Assembly: GCA_963791995.1 (NCBI GenBank)
Contig: CAWBUQ010000022.1
Location: 186,001-250,000 of the forward strand
Origin: Bog-473 sp963791995
GTDB taxonomy: Bacteria; Actinomycetota; Acidimicrobiia; Acidimicrobiales; RAAP-2
Reading direction: 5' to 3'
DNA: 64,000 bases
The translations under genes and the position numbers were made by a program. Positions 25,605-35,213 of the stretch are shown here, piece after piece. The notes beneath the pieces were generated by a model, which saw nothing but the letters and a program-made list of their open reading frames with translations, had not been told where the DNA came from and made no database searches. Numbering within the stretch: the stretch's first letter is position 1; every line of letters starts with the position of its first letter.

Positions 25605-27354
25605 ATGTCCGTGCGGCAGACGCTCCCGGTTCGAGAGGTGTTGCGTGGGCGTCGGATCAGCTGGGTCGATGTCGTCGTTGGGGCAGCGATAATCGCCCTT
25701 CTCTACGTGGTGGTCCGGCTGGGCCAATCGTTGTCGGTCAATTTCACTCCTGGTCGAACGCCGGTTGTCATCTCAACCGATGTCTCGAACGTCCCGTATT
25801 ACGCGGCTCGGTCGTTGCTGCGGATGTTCATTGCTCTCGGCCTCTCGACCGTCTTCACCCTCGTCTACGGCACCGCTGCAGCACGACTTCGTCGCGCTCG
25901 AGAAGGTGCTCGTCCCGATCCTCGACGTTCTCCAGTCGATTCCGATCCTGGTCTTCCTGCCGATTGCGTTGACCTTCTTCATCAAGGTTTTCCCGAACAA
26001 CCTGCTCGGACTCGAGTTGGCGTCCATCTTCGTGATCTTCACGTCGCAAGCCTGGAACATGACTTTCAGCTTCTATCACTCCCTCATTTCGCAGCCGACA
26101 GAGCTCGACGAAGCGGCTCGCATGTACCGGCTGACCAAGTGGCAGCGGTTCTGGAAACTCGATGTGCCGAGTTCCATGATCAGTTTGGTGTGGAACATGA
26201 TGATGTCGATGGGCGGAGGCTGGTTCTTTCTGACCGCGTCGGAGGCAGTGACCGTCTTCATCAAGGGCAAAGGTATTTCGGAGAGCCTGCCTGGCATGGG
26301 GAGCTACATGGCGGCCGCCGTCGCCCACGGTTCGTATGTCGAGGTCACGATCGCCATCGTGGTGATGGTGATCCTGGTGGTTGGCACGAACTTCTTCGTC
26401 TTCCGGCCGCTCGTCGCCTGGTCGGACAAGTTCCGCCTCGAGAGCTCCGAGGGGACGGATAAGCCCAAGAGCATCGTCCTCGGTTTCTTGCAGCGGTCGT
26501 CGATTCCCAAGCTGGCTGGTCACCTCAGCCGGCCGGTCGGCCGCGGGCTTGACCGGATCACCCGGCCCTTCGGATTGGCCGAATATCCGCTCCGGACCGA
26601 CCCTCATAGGCGGCAGGTGGCCGATGTCATCTTCTGGTCGGTGATCTTTGCCGCGTCGGCGGCGGTGGCGGTGATCGGGATCATCTACCTCAATTCGCAC
26701 CTCGGCTTCGCTCGCTTCCCGAGTCTCATCGGATTCGGGTTGGCAACCTTTGCCAGGGTGGTCGTTCTCCTGACCATCTCCACGCTCATCTGGGTGCCCA
26801 TCGGCGTGAAGATCGGCATGAGTCCGAGCTTGTCTCGTTTCGCCCAGCCGTTGGTGCAGGTTCTGGCCAGCTTTCCGGCAATCTTGCTCTTCCCCTTTGC
26901 CACGCTGATCTTCATCGACCTTGGAATCCCACTCGACTACGGGGCCATCGTGCTGATGATGCTTGGCGCGCAGTGGTACATCCTCTTCAACGTCATCGCC
27001 GGGGCCAGTGCGATTCCCAATGACCTGCGCGAAATGATGGTCACGATGCGCCTGACTCGTACCCAGCGTTGGCGTCGGGTGATCCTGCCCTCCATCTTCC
27101 CGGCCTATGTCACCGGAGGGATCACGGCGGCCGGAGGAGCGTGGAACGCATCCATCGTGGCCGAACTCGTGAGCTGGCATCACGACACCCTCCACGCCTA
27201 CGGGCTCGGCAACTACATCGCGACTGCGTCGATCCAGGGGAAGTTCGCCCTTTTGATCGCAGGCGGCATCGTCATGAGCGCCTTCGTCGTGCTGGTCAAC
27301 AGGCTTGTCTGGCGGCGTCTGTACACATTGGCCGAGCGACGGTTTACGTTGTGA
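25605..27354 (+). CDS. ABC transporter permease, two fused BPD domains (frameshift near 25895)
   Basis: ATG 25605 follows GGGTGGAG. The first 95 residues, including one membrane segment and RSLLRMFIALGLSTVFTLVY, lie in one frame. From about 25895 the homologous continuation (LEKVLVPILDVLQSIPILVF) is in the next frame and runs to 27354, implying one extra base and about 582 aa. Two copies of the binding-protein-dependent permease domain follow each other, each with an EAA loop (ELDEAARMYRLTKWQRFWKL; a second with DLREMMVTMRLTRTQRWRRV). This is the nitrate/sulfonate/taurine importer group. The ATPase gene follows 49 bp later; no substrate-binding protein is present. Confidence 0.82.
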
Positions 27355-27403
27355 TCACGTTGGCCTTGTACGGGGCGGTTGCGATACGAGAGGGTGGTCG
27401 CTC

Positions 27404-28762
27404 ATGGTGACGACGAGCGAGCTGAAAACGGGTGGCGGCGGCGCCGATCCCATGACCATCATCGACGTGTCGCACGTCACCAAGACCTTCGTCTCGCCGG
27501 ACGGCAGCCCGCTCCCGGTGCTCGACGACATCTCGCTCGACCTTCGCGAGGGGGAGATCGTGGCACTCCTTGGGCGCTCCGGATCGGGGAAGAGCACGCT
27601 GTTGCGCTGCATCGCCGGACTGATCGCGCCGACGGAGGGGACTGTGAGCTACCGGGGTCAGGCCCTCAACGGTGCCAATCCTGGCGTGGCGATGGTCTTC
27701 CAGAGCTTCGCTCTGCTGCCCTGGTTGACAGTGCGCCAGAACGTCGAACTTGGACTCGAGGCTCTGGGAATCGAGCCGAAGGAGCGACGCGAGCGCGCCG
27801 AAGGGGCCATCGACACCATCGGCCTTGACGGCTTCGAGTCGGCCTATCCCAAGGAGCTCTCGGGCGGCATGCGACAACGGGTGGGCTTTGCCCGCGCTCT
27901 GGTCGTCGAGCCGGACGCCCTGCTGATGGACGAGCCGTTCTCGGCGCTCGACGTCCTCACGGCGCAAAACCTGCGCGCCGAGCTCCTGCGTCTGTGGCAG
28001 GAGAAGGACTTCCCGACGAAGGCCATGCTCATCGTCACGCACAACATTGAAGAAGCGGTGATCCTGGCCGACCGGATCTTTGTGCTTGGGGCCAACCCGG
28101 GCCGGATCCGCACCGAGATCTCCTGCCAGTTCCCGCAACCTCGCAACCGTCACGATGACAGCTTCGGGGCACTGGTCGATCAGATCTACGGCCTCATGAC
28201 CGGCCGGGACACTCGCCCGCCTGCCCACGTCTGGACCCAAGCCGCCCCGGGGGAGGGTTCTCCGGTCGACACACCACTGCCTCAGGCCAGCGTGGGCGGG
28301 ATGTCCGGCCTTCTCGAGATTCTCGTCGCCCATGGAGGACGCGAGGATCTTCCACAGCTCGCCCATGAGCTGACGTTTGAGGTCGACGACCTACTTCCTC
28401 TGGTCGACGCCGCGCAGGTGCTCGGATTGGCCGAGGTCGATGACGCCGACTTGCAGGTCACCGATGACGGTCGGACTTTCGTGGCGGCTGACATCCTCGA
28501 GTCCAAGCAGATCTTCGCCCGTCGGGCGCGCGAGCGGGCACCGCTTGTCCGGGCGATTTGCAACGCACTCGAGACCACTGAGGACGGAAATCTCGGAGAG
28601 GGCTTCTTCTTGGATCTGCTGCGGCGCGGGTTCTCCGAGGATGAGGCTCGACAGCAACTGAGGATCGCTGTCGATTGGGGCCGCTATGGCGAGCTCTTTG
28701 ACTTCGACGCGAACAGCGGGCAGCTGGCCCTCGACCACACCTGGACTCCGGCCGGACACTGA
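27404..28762 (+). CDS. ABC transporter ATP-binding protein with C-terminal AAA-associated domain (nitrate/sulfonate type)
   Basis: Predicted 452 aa from ATG 27404 with GAGAGGGTGG upstream. The ATPase domain (about residues 15-260) has Walker A LLGRSGSGKSTLL, Q-loop MVFQSF, signature LSGGMRQRVGFARAL, Walker B ALLMDEPFSALD and the switch His in IVTHNIEEA. Residues 300-450 form an extra domain resembling the AAA-associated C-terminal domain of archaeal and bacterial anion importers, with LPQLAHELTFEVDDLLPLVD. It pairs with the fused permease just upstream. With no binding protein nearby the substrate is unknown; anions such as nitrate, sulfonates or bicarbonate are the family range. Confidence 0.9.
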   Translation: MVTTSELKTGGGGADPMTIIDVSHVTKTFVSPDGSPLPVLDDISLDLREGEIVALLGRSGSGKSTLLRCIAGLIAPTEGTVSYRGQALNGANPGVAMVFQSFALLPWLTVRQNVELGLEALGIEPKERRERAEGAIDTIGLDGFESAYPKELSGGMRQRVGFARALVVEPDALLMDEPFSALDVLTAQNLRAELLRLWQEKDFPTKAMLIVTHNIEEAVILADRIFVLGANPGRIRTEISCQFPQPRNRHDDSFGALVDQIYGLMTGRDTRPPAHVWTQAAPGEGSPVDTPLPQASVGGMSGLLEILVAHGGREDLPQLAHELTFEVDDLLPLVDAAQVLGLAEVDDADLQVTDDGRTFVAADILESKQIFARRARERAPLVRAICNALETTEDGNLGEGFFLDLLRRGFSEDEARQQLRIAVDWGRYGELFDFDANSGQLALDHTWTPAGH

Positions 28763-28891
28763 CAGCCGTGCGACCGTGGTTACGGCCGTGCCGAGCGATC
28801 GGTTGACATTTTCTCAATTCCAAGTTGGAGGTTGTTCACAGTCTGTTTCTGCCTCGTGGCCCAGAATCGAACCAGTATCGGAGGTGCGCAC

Positions 28892-29386
28892 ATGTGGGAT
28901 CGACTGCTGCGTGCGATTGATCGGTTCGAATCAGGTCAGACCGCTCTGAGCTTCGCTGCGAGCGTGGCCTCGGCGAACCAGGCCAGCGTCAGGGTGCTGC
29001 ACGTTCGCGAGCTCTCGAGGATGGCTCGCGTCCTCCCGCTCGAGATCCCAGCCGAAGCCGAGGAATTGGTGCGCGACGCCGTAGAGTCGTTGCGGCTGTT
29101 GGGCGTCCCGGCCGACGGACGTTCCTGTTCCGTGCTGGAGGATCATGTCGCGCGGCGGATCGTCAGTGAGGCGTTGATGTGGGAGTGCCAGGCGATTGTC
29201 CTGGGATCCCGCCGCCTTCATGGGATCGGCCGTCTCTCTGGTCGCGGCGTGAGGGAGCGGGCTCTCAGACTGTCGTCCCTGCCCGTGCTCGTGGGACCTG
29301 CTGCCGAGGGCGACGGGGTCTACTGGCCTCCAAGGTTGCGGCCCGACCGTCAGCGGCACGAGTCGCCTCACGTGCAGTCGGCATGA
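28892..29386 (+). CDS. Universal stress protein-like protein
   Basis: Predicted 164 aa from ATG 28892 with GGAGGT seven bases upstream. The sequence follows the Usp fold: AIDRFESGQTALSFAASVA, VRVLHVRELSR, a variable helix with EAEELVRDAVESL, then AIVLGSRRLHGIGRLSGRGV and LPVLVG. The ATP-binding G-2x-G-9x-G-S motif is only partly kept, so nucleotide binding is doubtful. TTGACA at 28803-28808 upstream is a good -35, although no clear -10 follows at the right distance. It may act in stress like the Usp at 10588. The downstream gene is a small membrane protein. Confidence 0.75.
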   Translation: MWDRLLRAIDRFESGQTALSFAASVASANQASVRVLHVRELSRMARVLPLEIPAEAEELVRDAVESLRLLGVPADGRSCSVLEDHVARRIVSEALMWECQAIVLGSRRLHGIGRLSGRGVRERALRLSSLPVLVGPAAEGDGVYWPPRLRPDRQRHESPHVQSA

Positions 29387-29423
29387 TGCGGTCTCGCGCT
29401 GGCGTGACGGAGCTGAATCGGCA

Positions 29424-29669
29424 ATGAATACGGCAACAGTCGGGATCAACGTGACAACGCTGTTCATCTACGCTGCCTCGCTGATCGTGGTCATATGGTG
29501 CATCATCGACGCGACGAGGAGACCCCAGGACGAGCTGCCTCTCGGCAAGAAGGTGGCCTGGGTGGCTGGTTCGGCCCTGGGGTGGCTTCTCTTTGGGATC
29601 GTTGGTGCAGCCATTGCCGCCGTCTATCTCGTCGGCCCGCGCCGGACGTTGAATGCTCAGCGATGGTGA
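29424..29669 (+). CDS. Small two-helix membrane protein (PLDc N-terminal-like)
   Basis: Predicted 81 aa from ATG 29424. Two hydrophobic segments (about residues 10-28 and 45-68) flank a conserved-looking loop, IWCIIDATRRPQDELPLGKK, that recalls the PLDc_N (phospholipase D-nuclease N-terminal) family of small actinobacterial membrane proteins, and the protein ends GPRRTLNAQRW. No enzymatic motif is present. It follows the Usp-like gene by 37 bp and may share its transcript. The function of the family is not established. Nothing recognisable fills 29670-29844. Confidence 0.65.
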   Translation: MNTATVGINVTTLFIYAASLIVVIWCIIDATRRPQDELPLGKKVAWVAGSALGWLLFGIVGAAIAAVYLVGPRRTLNAQRW

Positions 29670-29844
29670 CCCTAGACATTCGATACGGAATGACAGTGCT
29701 GTCTGGGTTGGCATAACGGCCTCTACAAGTTAAGCGCCACGCGATTGTCAGCGGGAGCGTCCGGTTTGTTGCGAACTCTGTTTCCCTGACAACGAGCATC
29801 AGACGGTCGGCCTCGATACAATTCCGCGTTGAGCCACACCTCGG

Positions 29845-30350
29845 TCACGAATGCCCAACGCCTGCCAGCCTCGGTTCGGTGGCGTCTCGGAGTGTGATGC
29901 GGACACATGCTCCGCCGGCGGGTCCGTTTTCGGCGATGACCGTGCCCCCATGGGCTCCGACGATCGACGAGACGATCGAGAGACCGAGACCGGCGCCTCC
30001 GTAGTCACGGGACCGGCTGAGGTCGGACCGGCGGAACCGTTCGAACGCATGTGGAAGGAAGGTCGGATCGAATCCGGGGCCGTTGTCGACCACCTCGAGC
30101 CGCAGGTCTGGACCTGCCGCTTCGGCGCGCACTTCGATCGTCGAGCCGGGCGGGCAGTATCTCAACGAGTTGTCGATGAGGTTGTCGACGACTTGCCGTA
30201 TTCGGTCCGGGTCGACGGATGCGAGAAGGCGGGAGGGAGCATCGACTCGGCCGGTCATCCCGTGCTCGGCGATCCTGTGCTCCGCGTGTCCGATGATCCC
30301 TTCGAGAAGGCCTCGGTCCAAATCGTGGACGCGGCGACGATGCAGGCAAG
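29845..30350 (-). pseudogene. Truncated sensor histidine kinase (ATPase domain only)
   Basis: The C-terminal catalytic domain of a HAMP-type kinase is readable: N box VDNLIDNSLRY, G1 box EVVDNGPGF, F box FERFRRSD and G2 box GAGLGLSI followed by AHGGTV. Upstream of about 30350 the frame has no sensor, HAMP or phospho-His (H box) region; that DNA is the 5' end of the divergent CopC-CopD gene. It is therefore a 5'-truncated remnant. A deletion that joined the copper block here is the simplest explanation. The partner response regulator is also missing. Confidence 0.7.
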
Positions 30351-30370
30351 CTCCTAGGCGCAAGCACTGA

Positions 30371-32257
30371 ATGGCTGACCAGGGAGTGGCCAGCAATGGC
30401 GAGATCGCGGCAGAGTTAGTCCAAATGGCGGTGCCCGAGACAGGCCGGATCGCACCGACGATTCGACGTCTTCTCTCCGGCTTCGGTTTGCTCGTGCTCC
30501 TCATCGGCGGAACCCCGGGCGTCGCCAGCGCCCACGCGCAACTGGAGTTGACGAGTCCGAGTCAGGGCGCCGTGTTGCTCGTGCCACCCAAGCAAGTGGT
30601 CCTTCACTTCGGCGAACCCGTGGAGATCGACTTCGGGTCGCTCCGGGTCATCGGACCGAGCGGCGCGCGGGTCGACAGCGGGGGCACGCACCATCCGAAC
30701 AACGACACCCACGCCGTCGCCACCTCACTCCCGTCGCTTCCCGACGGGACCTACGTGGTTGCTTGGAGAGTGATCTCTGCCGATTCCCACCCCGTACACG
30801 GAGCGTTCGTGTTCTCGGTGGGCACGGCACGTGGCGCGGCGAAGGCCAATGCGCTGGCCGTGAGCATCGCCAATCAGTCCGGGAGCGCCGCGGTCGGTGT
30901 CGTCTACTGGCTCATCCGCACGGGGGCGTTCGTAGGCCTGCTCTTCCTAGTGGGACCGGCAGTTCTGGTAACGCTGGCATGGCGCGAAGGCGCACGCTCC
31001 CGTCGTGTGGGGAAGGTGCTCTGGTTCTCCTGGTGGCTCCTCATTGCCGCAACTCTTCTGGGTATTGCCATACAAGGGATCTACGCGTCGGCCCTGCCGC
31101 TGACCGACGTCTACCAACTGTCGCTGATCGGAGACGTACTCCACACTCGATTCGGCGAAGTCCAGCTCCTACGCCTGGTGCTCTTGGCCGCCATGGTCCC
31201 CACGCTCCTCGGGCTCCAGGGTCGACTCGGCCAAGGATCTCGGCGATGGGCCTGGGTGACGCCCGCCGTCTGCGCGCTCGGGCTTGTGTTGTTGGCGACA
31301 CCGGGTCTGGCGGGACACGCCGCGACCGGCGGCAGTCCCACTCTTGGACTCGGTCTCGACGTCGCGCACCTTGCAGCTGCGGCCGCCTGGCTCGGAGGTT
31401 TGGCCCTCCTCGGCACGTTCCTCGTGCCCAGAACCGAGGTGGACGCCTTGCCCAGCGATCCGATGCTGCTCACGCTGCGCGTTTCGTTTGTTGCGTTTTG
31501 CGCCGTGGTCCTGATTGTGGCGACCGGGGTGTTCCAGTCGATCCGCCAAGTGGGCAGCTTCTATGCGCTCTTTCACACCATCTACGGCCGCACCCTCCTC
31601 GTGAAGATCGCCCTGGTCGTGCTCCTGATCGGCCTTGGTGCCATCAGCCGACGCATCGCGTACACGAGCGCTCGAGGAAGTGTCCGGACTGCTCGACGGT
31701 CGGCGGCCTCTGATCCGGGGGTGGCCGCCGCACCTTTGGCGCCGCATCCTGGCGTTGCTTTTGCGTCGAACGTGGCCATCGAGGATCGGGTGGTGCCCTC
31801 ATCGGATGAGCCGACGTTCCCGAGGCGGCGCCTCCGAAGATCCGTGGCGGCCGAGCTGTTCGTCGCCGTCGCCGTCCTGGCCGTCAGCGCTCTGCTCGTG
31901 AACGCGGTCCCGGCAAAACAGGCAGCTGAGCTCCCGTTCTCCTACTCGTTCTCGACCCTCGGTGTCCAGGTCAACTCCATCGTCGACCCGGCGCGAGCCG
32001 GATCGGGCAACCAGGTTCACGTCTACGTCCTGAGTTCGTCGGGTAGACCGAAGGCGATCCCGGAGCTCGATCTCAGCATCGCCCTGCCCGCGCAGTCGAT
32101 CGGACCTCTCTCCGTGCCTCTCGTGACCGCTGGACCGGGCCACTACTACGCGGGCAACTTCGACATCCCGGCTGCCGGGACCTGGGTGCTCAAGTACACC
32201 GTCCGCGTCGACGCCATCGACGAGCAGGTGGTCACCACCGATCTCCCCGTGCATTGA
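30371..32257 (+). CDS. CopC-CopD fusion, copper resistance/uptake protein
   Basis: Predicted 628 aa. A signal peptide (about residues 34-54) ends at SAHAQLEL, so the mature protein would start at or next to His55, the N-terminal copper ligand typical of CopC. The CopC domain continues to about residue 150 with DSHPVHGAFVF (His140, His143). It is followed by eight or so membrane segments of CopD type and a C-terminal beta-domain (about 530-628) after a last membrane segment. CopC binds Cu(II) in the exoplasm and CopD moves it across the membrane. A YcnI-like protein and a copper monooxygenase-like protein follow on the same strand, making a copper operon. ATG 30425 is an alternative start. Confidence 0.9.
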   Translation: MADQGVASNGEIAAELVQMAVPETGRIAPTIRRLLSGFGLLVLLIGGTPGVASAHAQLELTSPSQGAVLLVPPKQVVLHFGEPVEIDFGSLRVIGPSGARVDSGGTHHPNNDTHAVATSLPSLPDGTYVVAWRVISADSHPVHGAFVFSVGTARGAAKANALAVSIANQSGSAAVGVVYWLIRTGAFVGLLFLVGPAVLVTLAWREGARSRRVGKVLWFSWWLLIAATLLGIAIQGIYASALPLTDVYQLSLIGDVLHTRFGEVQLLRLVLLAAMVPTLLGLQGRLGQGSRRWAWVTPAVCALGLVLLATPGLAGHAATGGSPTLGLGLDVAHLAAAAAWLGGLALLGTFLVPRTEVDALPSDPMLLTLRVSFVAFCAVVLIVATGVFQSIRQVGSFYALFHTIYGRTLLVKIALVVLLIGLGAISRRIAYTSARGSVRTARRSAASDPGVAAAPLAPHPGVAFASNVAIEDRVVPSSDEPTFPRRRLRRSVAAELFVAVAVLAVSALLVNAVPAKQAAELPFSYSFSTLGVQVNSIVDPARAGSGNQVHVYVLSSSGRPKAIPELDLSIALPAQSIGPLSVPLVTAGPGHYYAGNFDIPAAGTWVLKYTVRVDAIDEQVVTTDLPVH

Positions 32258-32314
32258 CGACATTCATGACTGGCTACCGCCACAGCCCATAGCGAAACCG
32301 AAGGAGCGCGAATC

Positions 32315-33022
32315 ATGAGAGACCTGAGGGTGCGATCCGTCAGGATCGCTGTGGTCGCGTCCGCGGCGGCCGTCACTGGCGTCTTGATGTTCGCTGCCCC
32401 GGCCTGGGCCCATGTGACGGTGCATCCGGAAACGGTCCCAGCGGGAACCAGCGACATCGAGCTGACCTTCCGGGTGCCGAACGAGCGAGATAATGCCAAC
32501 ACCGTCCGCCTGGAGGTCTTCTTTCCCTCCAATCTTCCGTTGCTGACCGTCAACGTGCTCCCGATTCCGGGCTGGAGCGCGAAGGTCGAGACACAAACGC
32601 TGAGCAAGCCCGTCCAAACGGACGACGGTCCCGTAGACCAGGTCGTCACCAACATCACCTGGACGGCGACGAGCGGGGGGATCACACCTGGCCAGTACCA
32701 AGACTTCGACGTTTCTGCCGGAAAGGTGCCGGACCGGACCGGGACCGTGGTCTTCAAATCCCTGCAGACGTACTCGTCTGGCGAGATAGTTCGATGGATC
32801 CAGGTAGCCGATTCTCAGGATCCCGATCCGGACACGCCTGCCCCCGTGCTCACGGTCACCGGCCCAACGCCGACCATCGCCGCGACGGCGGCCACGAGCT
32901 CGAACTCGTCGACCAGCGAAGGTCTAGCCGTCGGCGCCATTGTCTTGGCGGGGCTTGCAGTGATCGGCGTCGTCGTCCTCCTCGTTCGTGGTGGTCGGCG
33001 CCATGGCGCCTCCCCGAGCTGA
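32315..33022 (+). CDS. YcnI-like copper-associated membrane-anchored protein (DUF1775)
   Basis: Predicted 235 aa from ATG 32315 with AAGGAG upstream. A signal peptide ends at PAWAHVTVHPET, exposing an N-terminal His, the defining copper ligand of the YcnI/DUF1775 family. The beta-rich domain contains ELTFRVPNERD and ITWTATSGGITPGQYQDF, both characteristic. A Ser/Thr linker and one C-terminal membrane segment with a basic end anchor it in the membrane. It lies 57 bp after the CopC-CopD gene, the usual genomic partner, and probably chaperones copper on the outer face of the membrane. Confidence 0.92.
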   Translation: MRDLRVRSVRIAVVASAAAVTGVLMFAAPAWAHVTVHPETVPAGTSDIELTFRVPNERDNANTVRLEVFFPSNLPLLTVNVLPIPGWSAKVETQTLSKPVQTDDGPVDQVVTNITWTATSGGITPGQYQDFDVSAGKVPDRTGTVVFKSLQTYSSGEIVRWIQVADSQDPDPDTPAPVLTVTGPTPTIAATAATSSNSSTSEGLAVGAIVLAGLAVIGVVVLLVRGGRRHGASPS

Positions 33023-33155
33023 AGGACGCGTGCTCCAGCCTGAGCATTGACCGTAGAAAACAGTCGCTTCGCCAAACCCTGGACGAAAGGCCTCATGGAA
33101 GCTGCGCGTACGGCCGCCCGGACAGATCACAACCCACCCGCTACAGTCCCCGTAC

Positions 33156-34319
33156 ATGAGGGGTGGGAACCTGATTCGCCTGGCCGCGCTCGTTCTTGTT
33201 GCCGGCACCGCCGTCGTGGGGAGCGCGCCCGCAGTGGCCGAGGGTTCCCCGCCGGTGACGACGATCTCGTTGCAGGCCGCGACCGCATACACCCCGCATG
33301 CACCCCACGCTGCCACCGACGACTACCACTGCACCCTCGTCAACCCGCACGTGAAGGAGAACTCCTTCATCGTCTCCAGCCACTTCTATCCGAACAGCGT
33401 CGAGGTGCACCATGCCATCCTGTTCCTCGTTCCACCTGCGCTGGCGGCCGAGGCTCAGGCCACCGACCAGGGTGGAAAGGGCTGGACGTGTTTCGGTGAG
33501 ACGGCACTGCCGGGTGCCAACCTGGCCCACATCGGCGAGACGCCGTGGTTGTCGGCATGGGCGCCCGGCCACGGCAAGGACGTGTTGCCCGCCGGTGTCG
33601 GGCAACCGCTGCCCAAAGGCAGCCTCGTGGTCATGCAGATCCACTACAACCTGCTGGTGGGCGACAAGCCCGTGCGCGCCAAGCTCGTCTTGAACACCGT
33701 TCCCGCCTCGACACCGCTTCGCCCCCTCAGTCTGGCCCTGATGCCTGCCCCGCCCGATATCCCGTGCCCGTCCGGGGTGACAGGACCGCTGTGCGATCGG
33801 ACGGCCTCGCTCGCGGACCTCGGGCAACGCTTCGGCCAGGATGCCGTGGGGTTCGTGAACACCATCGAGTCGGTGTGCGGGCGCAACCCGGCCGATCCAC
33901 CTGCCGGCAGCACGACGTCGTGCACCTGGCCAGTGAGTCAAGCGGGGACGATCGTGCGGGTGGGAGCCCACATGCACCTGCTCGGGCAGAGCATGCAGAT
34001 CACCCTCAACCCGGGGACTCCGACCGAGCAGACCATCCTGGACGTCCCGAACTACAACTTCCACTACCAGAAGGCGTATGACCTGAAGAAACCGATCTCG
34101 GTCGTGCCCGGTGACAAGATTCAGGTGTCGTGCACCTACGACCCGACCCTGCGCCAGGAGCTGCCGTCACTGCGCAACCTGCCGCCGCGGTTCGTGACGT
34201 GGGGAGACGGCTCCTCCGACGAGATGTGCCTCGGGCTCGTCATGACCGTTCCGCCCGCCAACTCCCCTGGGGCGATCGGTTGGCCGGCGCGGGTCGACTC
34301 CGGTGCTGTCACGTTCTGA
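33156..34319 (+). CDS. Secreted copper type II monooxygenase-like protein (PHM/DBM fold)
   Basis: Predicted 387 aa from ATG 33156 with a signal peptide to about residue 28. It resembles the two-domain copper monooxygenase fold of PHM and dopamine beta-monooxygenase. All six copper ligands appear: His85 and His86 (VEVHHAILF), His163 (MQIHYNLL) for CuH, His272 and His274 (GAHMHLLG) and Met357 (SSDEMCLG) for CuM. Eight or so Cys could form disulfides in this exported protein. Position after CopC-CopD and YcnI fits copper loading outside the cell. The substrate is unknown. Bacterial members with a full ligand set are rarely characterised. Confidence 0.78.
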   Translation: MRGGNLIRLAALVLVAGTAVVGSAPAVAEGSPPVTTISLQAATAYTPHAPHAATDDYHCTLVNPHVKENSFIVSSHFYPNSVEVHHAILFLVPPALAAEAQATDQGGKGWTCFGETALPGANLAHIGETPWLSAWAPGHGKDVLPAGVGQPLPKGSLVVMQIHYNLLVGDKPVRAKLVLNTVPASTPLRPLSLALMPAPPDIPCPSGVTGPLCDRTASLADLGQRFGQDAVGFVNTIESVCGRNPADPPAGSTTSCTWPVSQAGTIVRVGAHMHLLGQSMQITLNPGTPTEQTILDVPNYNFHYQKAYDLKKPISVVPGDKIQVSCTYDPTLRQELPSLRNLPPRFVTWGDGSSDEMCLGLVMTVPPANSPGAIGWPARVDSGAVTF

Positions 34320-34333
34320 GGTTCTGCGCTTTC

Positions 34334-34954
34334 TCAGTCTCCGGACCAGCAGGCGAGAATGAGGTCGGCCACTGTCACTGCCACGTCCCCCCTGCTGGTC
34401 GGCGGCCTGCCGACTTGAGCGGGAAGACCCGAGATGTCGACAGTGAGGATCTTCCAGTCCTTGCGGACCACCATCGAACCGTTGGCCGTCTGGAACGATC
34501 CCTGGCCCAGGCGGGGCTCGGTCGGTGTCCTGCCCTGCTCGCGCCCGAGTGTCGCGAAGTAGGCCAGGGTCTGGGGCCAGCTGGACAGCTCCTTCACCGT
34601 GAGCACGAACTCGCCATTCGAATATCGGTAGCGGCAGGAGTACGTGTGGGCGATCCATGTGGGGGGTGTGACCGAGGCCCGGACCCCGAGGACGCGCGGA
34701 ATCTCCTGACGCGCCTCTGGTGCGCACACCATCTTGGCGATTTCCGAGGGCGTTGCTCCGGCCGGAAGTGGGTGCCGGGAGCTCTGAAGCGAAGTGGACG
34801 GAGTAGCCGGGCCCGACGAACATCCCGCCAAAACCAAGCTCAGAGCCGCGACCAGCGGAGCTGCCGACCGGAGGACCGTGGCCTGCGAGCGGCGACGAGA
34901 GGTGCGAGGACTCGTCACCGACGACACCGGGTCGACGGCAGCGGTCAGCCGCAT
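34334..34954 (-). CDS. Lipoprotein of unknown function
   Basis: Predicted 206 aa from ATG 34954 (MRLTAAVDP); earlier in-frame starts would extend into remnant DNA. A basic, Ser-rich N-terminus precedes a hydrophobic stretch with the lipobox LVLAGC, then a Ser/Thr/Pro linker and a domain of about 150 residues with two Cys (VCAPEA, YSCRYRY) and a late third in LACWSGD. It should be attached to the outer face of the membrane. No family is recognised. It is convergent with the copper monooxygenase-like gene, 14 bp away. Confidence 0.65.
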   Translation of the reverse strand: MRLTAAVDPVSSVTSPRTSRRRSQATVLRSAAPLVAALSLVLAGCSSGPATPSTSLQSSRHPLPAGATPSEIAKMVCAPEARQEIPRVLGVRASVTPPTWIAHTYSCRYRYSNGEFVLTVKELSSWPQTLAYFATLGREQGRTPTEPRLGQGSFQTANGSMVVRKDWKILTVDISGLPAQVGRPPTSRGDVAVTVADLILACWSGD

Positions 34955-35019
34955 GCCGACGTGATCGCGAGACCGAGTCAGGTGGGTGAACAGGCTGATC
35001 GCTGGAAGGTAGCAGCTGT

Positions 35020-35174
35020 TTCGTGCAGAACAGAAGAAGCCCTGCTGCCCGTGCAGGGGTCGAGCCGGCGGAGCCCGAGCCATTTGGTCGCGGCTTCGCA
35101 GGCACCCTGAGCTGCCAACCGACCGGCCAGCGTTCACGTAGGCTTGCCCGGAACGGGACTCGCTTGCGAATCAT
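35020..35174 (-). pseudogene. Remnant of a second integrase gene (5' end only)
   Basis: Reading from 35174 on the minus strand gives SLRERWPVGWQLRV, which matches SLRERSPGVWQVRV at the N-terminus of the intact integrase downstream of 36554. DNA similarity is clear over about 80 bp, including the shared block agcgttcacgtaggctt. After about 50 codons the similarity ends in unrelated sequence. The fragment is in the same orientation as the intact integrase. It suggests an earlier or tandem insertion of a related element at this locus. Confidence 0.65.
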
Positions 35175-35213
35175 GGACAGGGCTCTGGAGTTGTGTCCAT
35201 CAGTTCAGTCTTC

